Assembly: GCA_913057825.1 (NCBI GenBank)
Contig: CAJXOW010000013.1
Coordinates: forward strand, 1-62,926
From: an uncultured Balneolaceae bacterium
GTDB taxonomy: Bacteria; Bacteroidota; Rhodothermia; Balneolales; Balneolaceae
DNA length: 62,926 bases
Reading direction: 5' to 3'
Part shown: piece by piece, positions 1-7,376 of the stretch
Numbering within the stretch: position 1 is the stretch's first letter
How the letters are laid out: each line of letters starts with the position of its first letter
Position numbers and translations under genes: made by a program
Notes under the pieces: generated by a model
What the model saw: only the letters and a program-made list of their open reading frames with translations
Told to the model about the DNA's origin: nothing
Databases searched by the model: none

Positions 1-56
1 ACGGCAATTTCGGTCGTATTTGAATGAAGATCTAATCCTGCGTACATTGTACTCAT
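1..56 (-). CDS. IS110-family transposase, N-terminal fragment (runs off window)
   Basis: Reading the minus strand from the ATG at 56-54 gives MSTMYAGLDLHSNTTEIA, which continues past the left edge. The pattern Y-x-G-x-D-x-H-S-x-x-T at the extreme N-terminus is characteristic of IS110/IS1111 DEDD transposases, and the Asp of GLDLHS would be the first catalytic Asp. Only 18 codons are visible, so the element's integrity is unknown. A full consensus Shine-Dalgarno (AGGAGGT on the minus strand) lies seven bases before the ATG, unusual for this genome. The gene is in the same direction as lspA and 82 bp downstream of it. Confidence 0.7.
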   Translation of the reverse strand, partial: MSTMYAGLDLHSNTTEIA

Positions 57-122
57 AAGAGGACCTCCTCGGTTTTTGGTTAAATAGTGTGGAGACTATT
101 AATATAACCGTGGGGTCCTCTT
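57..122 (-). promoter_or_regulatory. Hairpin enclosing the transposase ribosome binding site
   Basis: Positions 57-65 and 114-122 are perfect 9-bp inverted repeats (AAGAGGACC / GGTCCTCTT). A second small hairpin sits inside (AATAGT 83-88, ACTATT 95-100). In a transcript reading through from lspA on the minus strand, the downstream arm includes the end of the AGGAGGT ribosome binding site of the transposase. Folding could therefore limit transposase translation from outside transcripts, a known strategy of insertion sequences. On the plus strand the stem ends in a T run and could act as a terminator. The function is inferred; the inverted repeat is seen. Confidence 0.5.
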
Positions 123-138
123 TTTTCTATATTATCAG

Positions 139-711
139 CTAACTCAGGCTCTCAGAGCCTGAGTTACTTGAGCCTGAGTTTTCAAACACCCCGCGATCGG
201 GCAGCAGCTTGTTATGAAACACCAGCAGTGAAACCAGTGAAACGCTGATTGCCATGTCTGCTACGTTGAAAATGTAGGGAAAAACGGCCCAGTCGTTGAC
301 CTCGAGGGTGAAGTGAATGAAGTCGACGACATGTCCCTCCAGGTACGTTCCATAACTTCCGATGCGCGCCATAAAGAGGCGATCGATGATATTGCCGAAA
401 GCTCCGCCCAGGATTAGACCCATACACACCAAATACCCCCGATTAGCCCGCGGAAGCGAACTGATGATGTATAGCAAAATAAAAATCGTGGCCACGATCG
501 CAATTACGCTGATCACCGGGGTGTTAAAGAAACGCATCCCCATAGCCATGCCCGGATTTTGCGTATAGTGAAACGACAGGACCCCCTTTATCAGGCTGTA
601 ATCATGCATGGCAGGCGTCGTTCGAATCCAATGCTTGGAAAGCTGATCTATAATTATGACCACAAGGGTCGGAATAAATAAAACGAACAGCTTGCTCTTC
701 TCAATCCGCAA
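139..711 (-). CDS. lspA: Lipoprotein signal peptidase (signal peptidase II)
   Basis: Inner-membrane aspartic protease that removes the signal peptide of prolipoproteins after diacylglyceryl modification. At 190 residues it has the four membrane segments of the family and both catalytic motifs: GNIIDR (Asp110) and FNVAD (Asp152), plus the N-terminal DQLSK (Asp22). Numerous lipoproteins in this window (TPR protein, DUF4292, OmpA, SPOR protein, MltF, efflux adaptor) would be its substrates. It starts 8 bp after the DksA-like gene in the ileS-dksA-lspA direction; ileS next to lspA is a common bacterial arrangement. The C-terminal 15 residues are Ser/Gly-rich and probably dispensable. Confidence 0.95.
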   Translation of the reverse strand: MRIEKSKLFVLFIPTLVVIIIDQLSKHWIRTTPAMHDYSLIKGVLSFHYTQNPGMAMGMRFFNTPVISVIAIVATIFILLYIISSLPRANRGYLVCMGLILGGAFGNIIDRLFMARIGSYGTYLEGHVVDFIHFTLEVNDWAVFPYIFNVADMAISVSLVSLLVFHNKLLPDRGVFENSGSSNSGSESLS

Positions 712-719
712 AGTAGTGC

Positions 720-1139
720 CTATTTTCTTTTCATTTTTGCTTCAATACTTAATTGCGTATGAGGCACCGCCTCGAGTCGACCCTTCGATATTTTCTTCCC
801 GGTTACTTTACAGATACCGTATGTTTTGTTTTCAATGCGTTCCAGCGCGTCATCCAGGTAACGGATAAATTTGCGGGTTCGATTATAGAGCATGTACGTT
901 TTCTCCCGCTCCTGGGCATCGGTACCCGCATCTGCCATATGGAAGGAGTAGGCCGATTCGTCGTTCGCATTCTCCATGCTCTCCTGCAACTGCTGATGCA
1001 GGTTGTTGAGCTCTTTCTCGGCCTCTTCCCGTTTTTTCAGGATAATTTTCTTAAAGTGTTCGAGCTCTTCGTCGTTGTACGGACTTACGCGTTCCTGTTC
1101 CTGGTCCGTTTCCTTATTTTTATCTTTTGCTTTAGCCAT
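720..1139 (-). CDS. TraR/DksA-family protein with a degenerate zinc finger
   Basis: A 139-residue DksA-like protein; the family binds the secondary channel of RNA polymerase, often with ppGpp, to tune transcription. A charged N-terminus is followed by a coiled coil (about 22-60), an acidic tip region (Asp70, Asp74-Ala75) and the C-terminal zinc-finger region (about 105-139). Only one Cys of the usual four remains (Cys110 in YGICKVTG); the second CxxC position reads SIEAK. The fold must be held without a Cys4 zinc site, as in other zinc-independent DksA homologues. It lies between ileS and lspA with 14 and 8 bp gaps, so it is almost certainly co-transcribed. Confidence 0.85.
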   Translation of the reverse strand: MAKAKDKNKETDQEQERVSPYNDEELEHFKKIILKKREEAEKELNNLHQQLQESMENANDESAYSFHMADAGTDAQEREKTYMLYNRTRKFIRYLDDALERIENKTYGICKVTGKKISKGRLEAVPHTQLSIEAKMKRK

Positions 1140-1153
1140 AGGTTCCTTTTTTC

Positions 1154-4100
1154 CTATCCGTTAGTGTTGCGGCGAATGGAAATAGTGCATTTCTCCTCGT
1201 CAATCTCCCATTCCTTTACAAAGTCCGATACTTCCAGTTCACCATATTCAATTGTTTCAGCAAGTACCTCATTCTTAATATACTCTTTCATTTCGTCAAC
1301 TGCTTCCTCTAACTTCTCGGAGCCGTCAAATCCGATAACGATGCGATCGGTCACGTCAAAATCAGCTTCCTTGCGCATATTCTGAACACGATTAATAAAC
1401 TCCCGGGCTTTGCCTTCATAAACCAGATCACCCGTAATATCCGTATCGAGAGCGACGGTCATTCCTTTTTCGGTTTCGACCGACCATCCCTCTAATCCGG
1501 TTCGCCGAATTTCGACTTCATCGAGGCTTAAATGAACTACACCGTCGGAACCCAAATCAAGTTCCAGTGTACCTTCCTCCTCGAACCGGGTAATTTCCTT
1601 GGTCGATAACTCTTCCACTTTCGGCTTAACCTTCTTCATCTTCTCGCCAAGTTTCTTGCCCAATACGGGAAAGTTCGGCTTCGCTTTTTTCTCGACGATT
1701 CCGGAATCATCTTCCACAAATTGGATGTCTTTAACGTTTACCTCGTCCAATATTATATCTTTAACCGATTCGACGGCCTGTCGTTCATCTTCATTACTGA
1801 TCGGCAGAATAATCTTGGATAAAGGCTGACGAACATTGATCTCGGCCCGGTTTCTCGATCGCAATACCATCGACGAAATCTGCCGCGCCATACGCATCCG
1901 ATATTCCAGCGACTTGTTGATGGCGGTCTCTTCCACGGTTGGATAGAAGGCCAGGTGAACGGACTCTTCCTCTTCGCCGGTCACTTCATACAGCCGCTGG
2001 TAGAGCCATTCTCCCATGAAGGGAGCGATCGGACTTATCAATTTACTCAGATCCAACAAACATTCATAGAGCGTTTGATAAGCTGCCGTCTTGTCAAGGG
2101 TTTTTCCTTCTTTCCAGAAACGACGTCGATTCCGCCGCACATACCAATTACTGAGATCATCCACAAAGTCCTCGATTTCCCGGGCCGCCTTGGTCGCATC
2201 GTAATCCTCCATGCTCTCGTCGACCTTCTTCACAGTGGTATTCAATCGGGAGGAGATCCAACGGTCCATTTCCTGCCGGTCCGCCACCGGTATCGCCGAA
2301 CCCTGATGGGTAAACTCGTCAATATTCGCATACATCGCGAAGAAGGAATACACGTTCACGATAGTATTGAAAAACTTGCGCTGGGTCTCTTGCAGCCCGT
2401 CCTCACTGAACTTCAGGTTGTCCCAGGGATTGGAATTGCTGATCATATACCAACGTACGGTGTCGGCACCGTATTCCTGAATCACTTCAAACGGTTCGAC
2501 GGTATTGCCCTTGGACTTGCTCATTTTCTCGCCGTTCTCGTCCAGCACCAGCCCGTTCGAAACGACATTCTTGTAGGCAGGCTCATCAAACAACATCGTA
2601 CCCAGGGCATGCAGCGTATAAAACCATCCACGGGTCTGATCCACCCCTTCAGCTATGAAGTCGGCCGGGAAGTTGTCCTGGAATTTCTTTTTGTTTTCGA
2701 AGGGATAATGCCACTGTGCAAACGGCATCGATCCGGAGTCAAACCAAACATCCAGCAAGTCCGGGATGCGCCGCATCGTCCCGCCTTCAGGTCCTTTCCA
2801 GGTTACCTCATCAATATAGGGCCGGTGCAAGTCGATCTCCTCGTCCTTCGAAAAACCCGCTTTTTTCTTCAGTTCCTCGACACTTCCGATACACTCCACA
2901 TACTCGGGATTTTTGTCGCTGACCCACAACGGGATCGGGGTGCCCCAATAACGCTGACGCGAGATGGCCCAGTCAATATTGTTTTCCAACCATTCGCCAA
3001 AACGACCTTCCCCGGTGCTCGGCGGCTTCCAGTTAATCTGCTTGTTGTACTCGACCATCTTGTCCTTAACTTCGGTCGTCCGAATAAACCAGGAATCGAC
3101 CGGATACGACATTAAAGGCGTACCTTTACGCCAGTCGAATGGGTAGTTGTGGACATAGGTTTCATGCTTGTACATCAACCCTTTCTCCTTAATCGCCCGG
3201 GCGATGCCTTTATCGGCATCTTTAAACCACTCGCCTGCAAAATCTTCGATCTTGTCGGTAAAACATCCCTCTTCATTAATGGGATTAAACATCGGGATAT
3301 CGTGCTCCCGGCTGATTTCATTATCGTCGGCTCCATAGGCCGGTGCGATATGCACCACCCCGGTCCCTTCTTCGGTCGTTACATAATCTGCCGGAACCAG
3401 TCGCCAGGCCTGCTCTTTATCGAATTCCCTGAGGGCGTATTCAAAAATGGGCTGATAGGTCCAGCCAACCAGGTCTTCGCCCGCATATTCATCGATAATC
3501 TCATACTCGTGATCCAGCGTTTGCTCCAGGCACTCACGAGCCATGACATAAAACTCGGTCCGGCCTTTCTCCTCAACCTTCACTTTGACGTAACCCAGGT
3601 TGGGATTTACGGCCAGCGCCATGTTCGAGATCACCGTCCAGGGCGTCGTGGTCCAGGCCAGAAAGTAAGTATTATCTTCCCCGTCGATCGGAAACTTGAC
3701 ATAGATCGAGGGGTCCTGGGTCTTCTCATAGCCCAGGCTGACTTCGTGCGATGAGAGTACGGTTCCGCTGCCGGGGGAATACCATTGAATCTTGTGCCCC
3801 TTGTAAACCAATCCTTTTTCAAACAATGTTTTGAACGCCCACCAGATTGACTCAATATAGGTATTATGATACGTAACGTAGGGATCATCCAGATCTACCC
3901 AGTAGGCCATGCGCTCGGTCAGGTCATCCCACAAGTCCTTGTATTCCAGGACGCTCTCTTTGCACTTTTCATTATAAGCGGCAATACCATACTCCGCCAC
4001 CTGTTCACGTCCCTCAAGTCCCAGCTCTTTTTCCACTTCGATCTCGACGGGCAACCCGTGGGTATCCCAGCCCCCCTTGCGCAATACGCGATACCCTTTA

Positions 4101-4327
4101 AGGGTCTTGTACCGGCAGAAAAGATCCTTGATGGTTCGCGAAAGCACATGGTGAATGCCCGGTTTCCCGTTGGCGGTCGGTGGGCCTTCGTAAAAAGTAA
4201 AAGGGATGCCATCCTCACGGGTTTCGAGACTCTTCTGGAAGATGTTATCCTCCTTCCAACGGTCGAGGATTTCGACTTCCTTTTTAGGATAATTCAACTT
4301 CTTGACTTCGGAAAATTGCTCACTCAT
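1154..4327 (-). CDS. ileS: Isoleucine--tRNA ligase
   Basis: Charges tRNA-Ile and edits misactivated valine in the cytoplasm. The 1057-residue protein shows the class I signatures: the HIGH-type motif GIHH at residues 57-60 within GPPTANGKPGIHH, and KMSKSKGN near residue 600. The CP1 editing insert lies between them and a long anticodon-binding and C-terminal region follows. The length and the C-terminal extension without an obvious Cys4 zinc cluster fit the second, eukaryote-like IleS type common in Bacteroidota. This type is often less sensitive to mupirocin; that property is inferred from the family. It is the first gene of the ileS-dksA-lspA unit. I found no convincing T-box leader upstream. 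Confidence 0.97.
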   Translation of the reverse strand: MSEQFSEVKKLNYPKKEVEILDRWKEDNIFQKSLETREDGIPFTFYEGPPTANGKPGIHHVLSRTIKDLFCRYKTLKGYRVLRKGGWDTHGLPVEIEVEKELGLEGREQVAEYGIAAYNEKCKESVLEYKDLWDDLTERMAYWVDLDDPYVTYHNTYIESIWWAFKTLFEKGLVYKGHKIQWYSPGSGTVLSSHEVSLGYEKTQDPSIYVKFPIDGEDNTYFLAWTTTPWTVISNMALAVNPNLGYVKVKVEEKGRTEFYVMARECLEQTLDHEYEIIDEYAGEDLVGWTYQPIFEYALREFDKEQAWRLVPADYVTTEEGTGVVHIAPAYGADDNEISREHDIPMFNPINEEGCFTDKIEDFAGEWFKDADKGIARAIKEKGLMYKHETYVHNYPFDWRKGTPLMSYPVDSWFIRTTEVKDKMVEYNKQINWKPPSTGEGRFGEWLENNIDWAISRQRYWGTPIPLWVSDKNPEYVECIGSVEELKKKAGFSKDEEIDLHRPYIDEVTWKGPEGGTMRRIPDLLDVWFDSGSMPFAQWHYPFENKKKFQDNFPADFIAEGVDQTRGWFYTLHALGTMLFDEPAYKNVVSNGLVLDENGEKMSKSKGNTVEPFEVIQEYGADTVRWYMISNSNPWDNLKFSEDGLQETQRKFFNTIVNVYSFFAMYANIDEFTHQGSAIPVADRQEMDRWISSRLNTTVKKVDESMEDYDATKAAREIEDFVDDLSNWYVRRNRRRFWKEGKTLDKTAAYQTLYECLLDLSKLISPIAPFMGEWLYQRLYEVTGEEEESVHLAFYPTVEETAINKSLEYRMRMARQISSMVLRSRNRAEINVRQPLSKIILPISNEDERQAVESVKDIILDEVNVKDIQFVEDDSGIVEKKAKPNFPVLGKKLGEKMKKVKPKVEELSTKEITRFEEEGTLELDLGSDGVVHLSLDEVEIRRTGLEGWSVETEKGMTVALDTDITGDLVYEGKAREFINRVQNMRKEADFDVTDRIVIGFDGSEKLEEAVDEMKEYIKNEVLAETIEYGELEVSDFVKEWEIDEEKCTISIRRNTNG

Positions 4328-4727
4328 AAATTCAAAAATCAGCTATAGTTAATGAATCTGGTAATATAATAATTTTTAACTTCCTTTATTGCCGATGGGT
4401 GATTTCGTCCTTATATCCACCTGGCCAACCGCAAGTTTCAAGCTCGCAAAAGCCAAAATTACTGGTATCGACACATACAAAATCGTCAAATCCCACCGTT
4501 CTACTGCCGTCTATAACATATAGAACCGTACAGATGTCGATTGTTCACACTTTCTGATCTATTAACAGATGCAAGAACTATACATAATGAAAGAATATCG
4601 GACTTAATCAACCCCTGCCGGTTCCCGAACCTTCCATTCAACCCATAAAAGTCGTAAACCGTTGAGGCAAAACTTGGCACAAAATAAAATTCTGTTTACT
4701 CCTATTCACATTTTTTATAAGAATAGG
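4328..4727. other. Intergenic region upstream of ileS
   Basis: About 400 bp between the divergent ileS start and the heptad inverted repeat that begins at 4728. It is AT-rich near ileS and should contain the ileS promoter. I see no coding potential on either strand, no tRNA-like or T-box-like structure and no clear promoter consensus. Confidence 0.4.
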
Positions 4728-4843
4728 GCTCCAAGCTCCATGCTCCAGGCTCCACGGGTATGCAGACTAATTTTAAAATTGCATATCCCCATCATGTAGA
4801 CCTGCTTGAATAAACGTGGAGCGCGGAGCATGGAGCCTGGAGC
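4728..4843. repeat. Heptad-armed inverted repeat H1
   Basis: The left arm 4728-4756 and right arm 4815-4843 are reverse complements with 26 of 29 matches. Each arm is a run of 7-bp units of the form GCTCCAN. The three mismatches fall only in the last two positions of the unit, so the heptad register is preserved. A 58-bp AT-rich spacer separates the arms. It lies between divergent genes. H3 at 16964 shares the unit theme, the inner CACGGG border and the adjacent hairpin. Confidence 0.85.
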
Positions 4844-4844
4844 T

Positions 4845-4875
4845 ATAAAAGGCTCGTCCCGGACGAGCCTTTTAT
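4845..4875 (+). terminator. Intrinsic-terminator-like hairpin next to H1
   Basis: Perfect 15-bp inverted repeat (4845-4859 and 4861-4875) containing GGCTCGTC / GACGAGCC flanked by A and T runs, the form of a rho-independent terminator usable in both directions. It lies 83 bp upstream of the phosphatase start. The flanking genes are divergent, so no annotated gene ends here. It could be an attenuator, or it could end a transcript that begins inside H1. The same core recurs at 17183-17217. Confidence 0.7.
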
Positions 4876-4957
4876 TATAATCCTTTGCCACCCTGTTCGT
4901 TATTGGTTACTGTTAATACAACCATAATGTTAAATCTAAGGCTTCGTTTCTGGCAAC

Positions 4958-5491
4958 ATGGAAAATACGGCACTTACTTCACTTCCCCATCGGACTATTA
5001 CGACAGAGGAACCTTACAAAATCTGCTTTGTCTGTCTCGGCAATATTTGCCGGAGTCCAACAGCTGAGGGGGTGTTTCAGCACCTGGTAGAGGACCGCGG
5101 ACTTGAAGCGTATTTTGAAATCGACTCGGCCGGCACCTCTTCTTATCACGTCGGCGAACCGGCCAACAAGCACAGTCAACGGGTCGCCAACCAAAACGGC
5201 ATCACCCTGCATTCGAATTCCCGCCAACTGAAGGGCTTCGACCTGGAATACTACGATCTGCTGCTGGCCATGGATACCGATAACTATCAAAATATGATGG
5301 ATCTTGCCCGGCGTAATGGCCTTGATATCGAGGAAAAATCCGCTCGCCTGCGGGATTTAGATCCCGATCCGACGCATGGCGACGTACCCGATCCCTATGC
5401 CGGTGGTATGGACGGATTCCAGCTGGTTTTTGATATTGTTCAACGCAGCTGCGAAAATCTCCTCGATCAACTGGAACCGATGGTAAAATAG
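4958..5491 (+). CDS. Low-molecular-weight protein-tyrosine phosphatase
   Basis: Cytoplasmic phosphatase of the LMW-PTP/arsenate-reductase fold. The active-site loop C-x5-R-S is present as CLGNICRS with nucleophile Cys26 and Arg32. The general-acid Asp lies in the later DVPDPY motif. It has 177 residues, about 20 more at the N-terminus than typical; a later start is possible but there is no other ATG before the catalytic loop. It leads a plus-strand run, with the next gene 16 bp on. In polysaccharide loci this family controls tyrosine kinases, but here its neighbours are metabolic, so the substrate is unknown. Confidence 0.92.
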   Translation: MENTALTSLPHRTITTEEPYKICFVCLGNICRSPTAEGVFQHLVEDRGLEAYFEIDSAGTSSYHVGEPANKHSQRVANQNGITLHSNSRQLKGFDLEYYDLLLAMDTDNYQNMMDLARRNGLDIEEKSARLRDLDPDPTHGDVPDPYAGGMDGFQLVFDIVQRSCENLLDQLEPMVK

Positions 5492-5507
5492 CCAACAACT
5501 CCCTTTT

Positions 5508-6380
5508 ATGACTTCGATCCCCGACAACCTGCTTGAACAACTGGAATCGGATCTCGACACCCGTTTTGCCAACACGCGCCGCGTATCCGGCGGAAGTATT
5601 AATCAGGCGGCCCGACTGGAGTCGGAGGAGCTCGGTTCGTGCTTTCTGAAGTGGAACCGATCGGACGATTCCGACATGTTTGTCAAGGAAGTGCGCGGGC
5701 TCGAGCTGCTCGGGGCCGGCGGCACGGAATTGGTCATTCCCGAAGTCTACGACCACGGCGTTCTGGATGACTCTACCGGTTATCTGCTGATGGAATTTAT
5801 TGAGGAGGGATCGGCCGGAAAAGATTCAGACCGCCATTTTGGACAACAACTGGCGCGTCTGCACCAAAACCGGGCGGAACAACACGGGCTGGATCATGAC
5901 AATTATATTGGTCGGCTGCCCCAATCCAATACGCAACATGATAACTGGGTCGACTTCTTTGTCCAGGAGCGAATCGAATACCAATTCAGTATTGCACGCG
6001 AACGCGGTCGACTGCCATCGTCACTCCACCAAAACTTCCAGAACATGTACCGCCGCCTGCCCGACATCATGCCGGAAGAACCTCCGAGCCTGTTGCACGG
6101 CGACCTCTGGGGCGGCAACTATTCGTACGACATCAACGGCACGGCCGCCATTTATGATCCGGCGGTTTATTACGGCAGCCGGGAAATGGAACTGGCATTC
6201 ACTCATATGTTCGGGGGATTCTCATCCGACTTCTACCGGGGATATGAATCGGAATGGCCGCTTGAAGACGGCTTTCAGGATCGCATACAACTCTATAACC
6301 TGTATCACCTTATGACCCATAACAATATGTTTGGAGGTCATTACGGCCGACAGGTGGAGCGAATCGTACAGCGTTTTTAA
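5508..6380 (+). CDS. Fructosamine kinase family protein
   Basis: A 290-residue member of the fructosamine-3-kinase / aminoglycoside phosphotransferase-like fold, which phosphorylates sugar adducts on amines to reverse protein glycation. Visible signatures are an N-terminal Gly-rich nucleotide loop (VSGGSINQA), a lysine in SCFLKW, the catalytic HGDLWGGN near residue 196, and a metal-binding Asp in IYDPAVYYG. The HGDLWxGN form is typical of bacterial fructosamine kinases. It sits 16 bp after the phosphatase and 8 bp before the binding protein. Pairing with a LMW phosphatase is recurrent in bacteria and is consistent with a protein-repair role, which is inferred. Confidence 0.9.
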   Translation: MTSIPDNLLEQLESDLDTRFANTRRVSGGSINQAARLESEELGSCFLKWNRSDDSDMFVKEVRGLELLGAGGTELVIPEVYDHGVLDDSTGYLLMEFIEEGSAGKDSDRHFGQQLARLHQNRAEQHGLDHDNYIGRLPQSNTQHDNWVDFFVQERIEYQFSIARERGRLPSSLHQNFQNMYRRLPDIMPEEPPSLLHGDLWGGNYSYDINGTAAIYDPAVYYGSREMELAFTHMFGGFSSDFYRGYESEWPLEDGFQDRIQLYNLYHLMTHNNMFGGHYGRQVERIVQRF

Positions 6381-6388
6381 TTTCACCT

Positions 6389-7132
6389 ATGTCCACTACC
6401 TACAATAAAATCATAAGCCTGGTTCCCAGCCTGACCGAGTTGATCATAGAACTCGGCTTGAAATCGTCGCTCGTCGGTCGTACGCGTTTCTGTGTAGAAC
6501 CTGAAGGCGAAATCGAAGACGTTCCCATTATCGGGGGGACTAAAAACCCTCGACTTGACAAAATTGAAGAGATCCAGCCCGACTTGGTCATCGCCAACAA
6601 AGAGGAAAACCGCAAAGAAGACATTACCTATCTGAGTCGGCAGACAGAGGTCGAAGTTACTGATATCGCCTCGGTCGAGGATGCCCTGATCACTATACAT
6701 GAATTGGGTTCCCGGCTCGGGGCTCCCGAAAAGGCCAAGCAGTTGACGCAGAACATAAGCTCGCTGCTCGAAAAGCGTCCCGACGAACGTCCCCTGCAAA
6801 CCCTCTACCTGATCTGGCAAGACCCCTGGATGAGTGTGGGAAAAGACACCTATATTCACGATGTACTGCAGCGGTGGAACCTGACCAATGCCACGGGATA
6901 TGCCAGGCGCTATCCCACGCTGACAAACGAGCAGATGCAAAAATTGCAACCGGAATTAATTCTTTTGAGCAGCGAACCGTTTCCATTCAAGGAGAAACAT
7001 GTGGAAAAGCTCGAACCGATGTTCCCCGATGCACGTATTCTGACCGTCGACGGCAAATGGTTCAGCTGGTACGGCTCCCGCATGGTTAAGTCATTCGACC
7101 AATTGAATACCTGGCGAAAAGCAATTTCCTGA
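6389..7132 (+). CDS. BtuF-like helical-backbone binding protein
   Basis: A 247-residue protein of the cobalamin/iron-siderophore periplasmic-binding family: IISLVPSLTEL at the N-terminus, then IGGTKNPRLDKIEEIQPDLVIA and a WYGSRM segment near the C-terminus. It has no signal peptide or lipobox, so it is either cytoplasmic or anchored in an unrecognised way. No permease or ATPase is nearby. Signal-less members of this family are common and poorly understood. It closes the three-gene operon that begins with the phosphatase. A role in cobalamin or metal binding is from the family only. Confidence 0.8.
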   Translation: MSTTYNKIISLVPSLTELIIELGLKSSLVGRTRFCVEPEGEIEDVPIIGGTKNPRLDKIEEIQPDLVIANKEENRKEDITYLSRQTEVEVTDIASVEDALITIHELGSRLGAPEKAKQLTQNISSLLEKRPDERPLQTLYLIWQDPWMSVGKDTYIHDVLQRWNLTNATGYARRYPTLTNEQMQKLQPELILLSSEPFPFKEKHVEKLEPMFPDARILTVDGKWFSWYGSRMVKSFDQLNTWRKAIS

Positions 7133-7141
7133 GGGCATTTC

Positions 7142-7327
7142 AATTTAAGATTTAACATTTAAGATTACAGGCATACTGCATGTGTTTATAGATTGTTTCT
7201 TTTACAGCGGAAAAACGACAAAGTGCGTACTACATAACTTATTTTAATTTAGTTGGATGCAGGCTGGGAACATATATTAAAAGCAATCAACGCCTGGCAA
7301 TCTTAAATTTTAAATCTTACATCTTAC
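7142..7327. repeat. Heptad-armed inverted repeat H2
   Basis: Starts 10 bp after a stop codon. The left arm 7142-7172 is built of TTTAAGA / TTTAACA units ending TTACAGGC. The right arm 7292-7327 begins GCCTGGCAATC and continues in the complementary heptads AATCTTA, AATTTTA, AATCTTA, CATCTTA. About 119 bp separate the arms. It fills most of the gap to the TPR gene at 7377. The layout matches H1 but the unit sequence is unrelated. Confidence 0.8.
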
Positions 7328-7376
7328 ATTATTCTATCTTTCAACTTTGAGCTTATTATACGTATTTTAGGTTCTG

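Noticed and set aside
4328..4727. T-box leader for ileS
   Set aside because: No T-box sequence (TGGNACCGCG type), specifier hairpin or adjacent terminator is visible, and T-boxes are not typical of this group.
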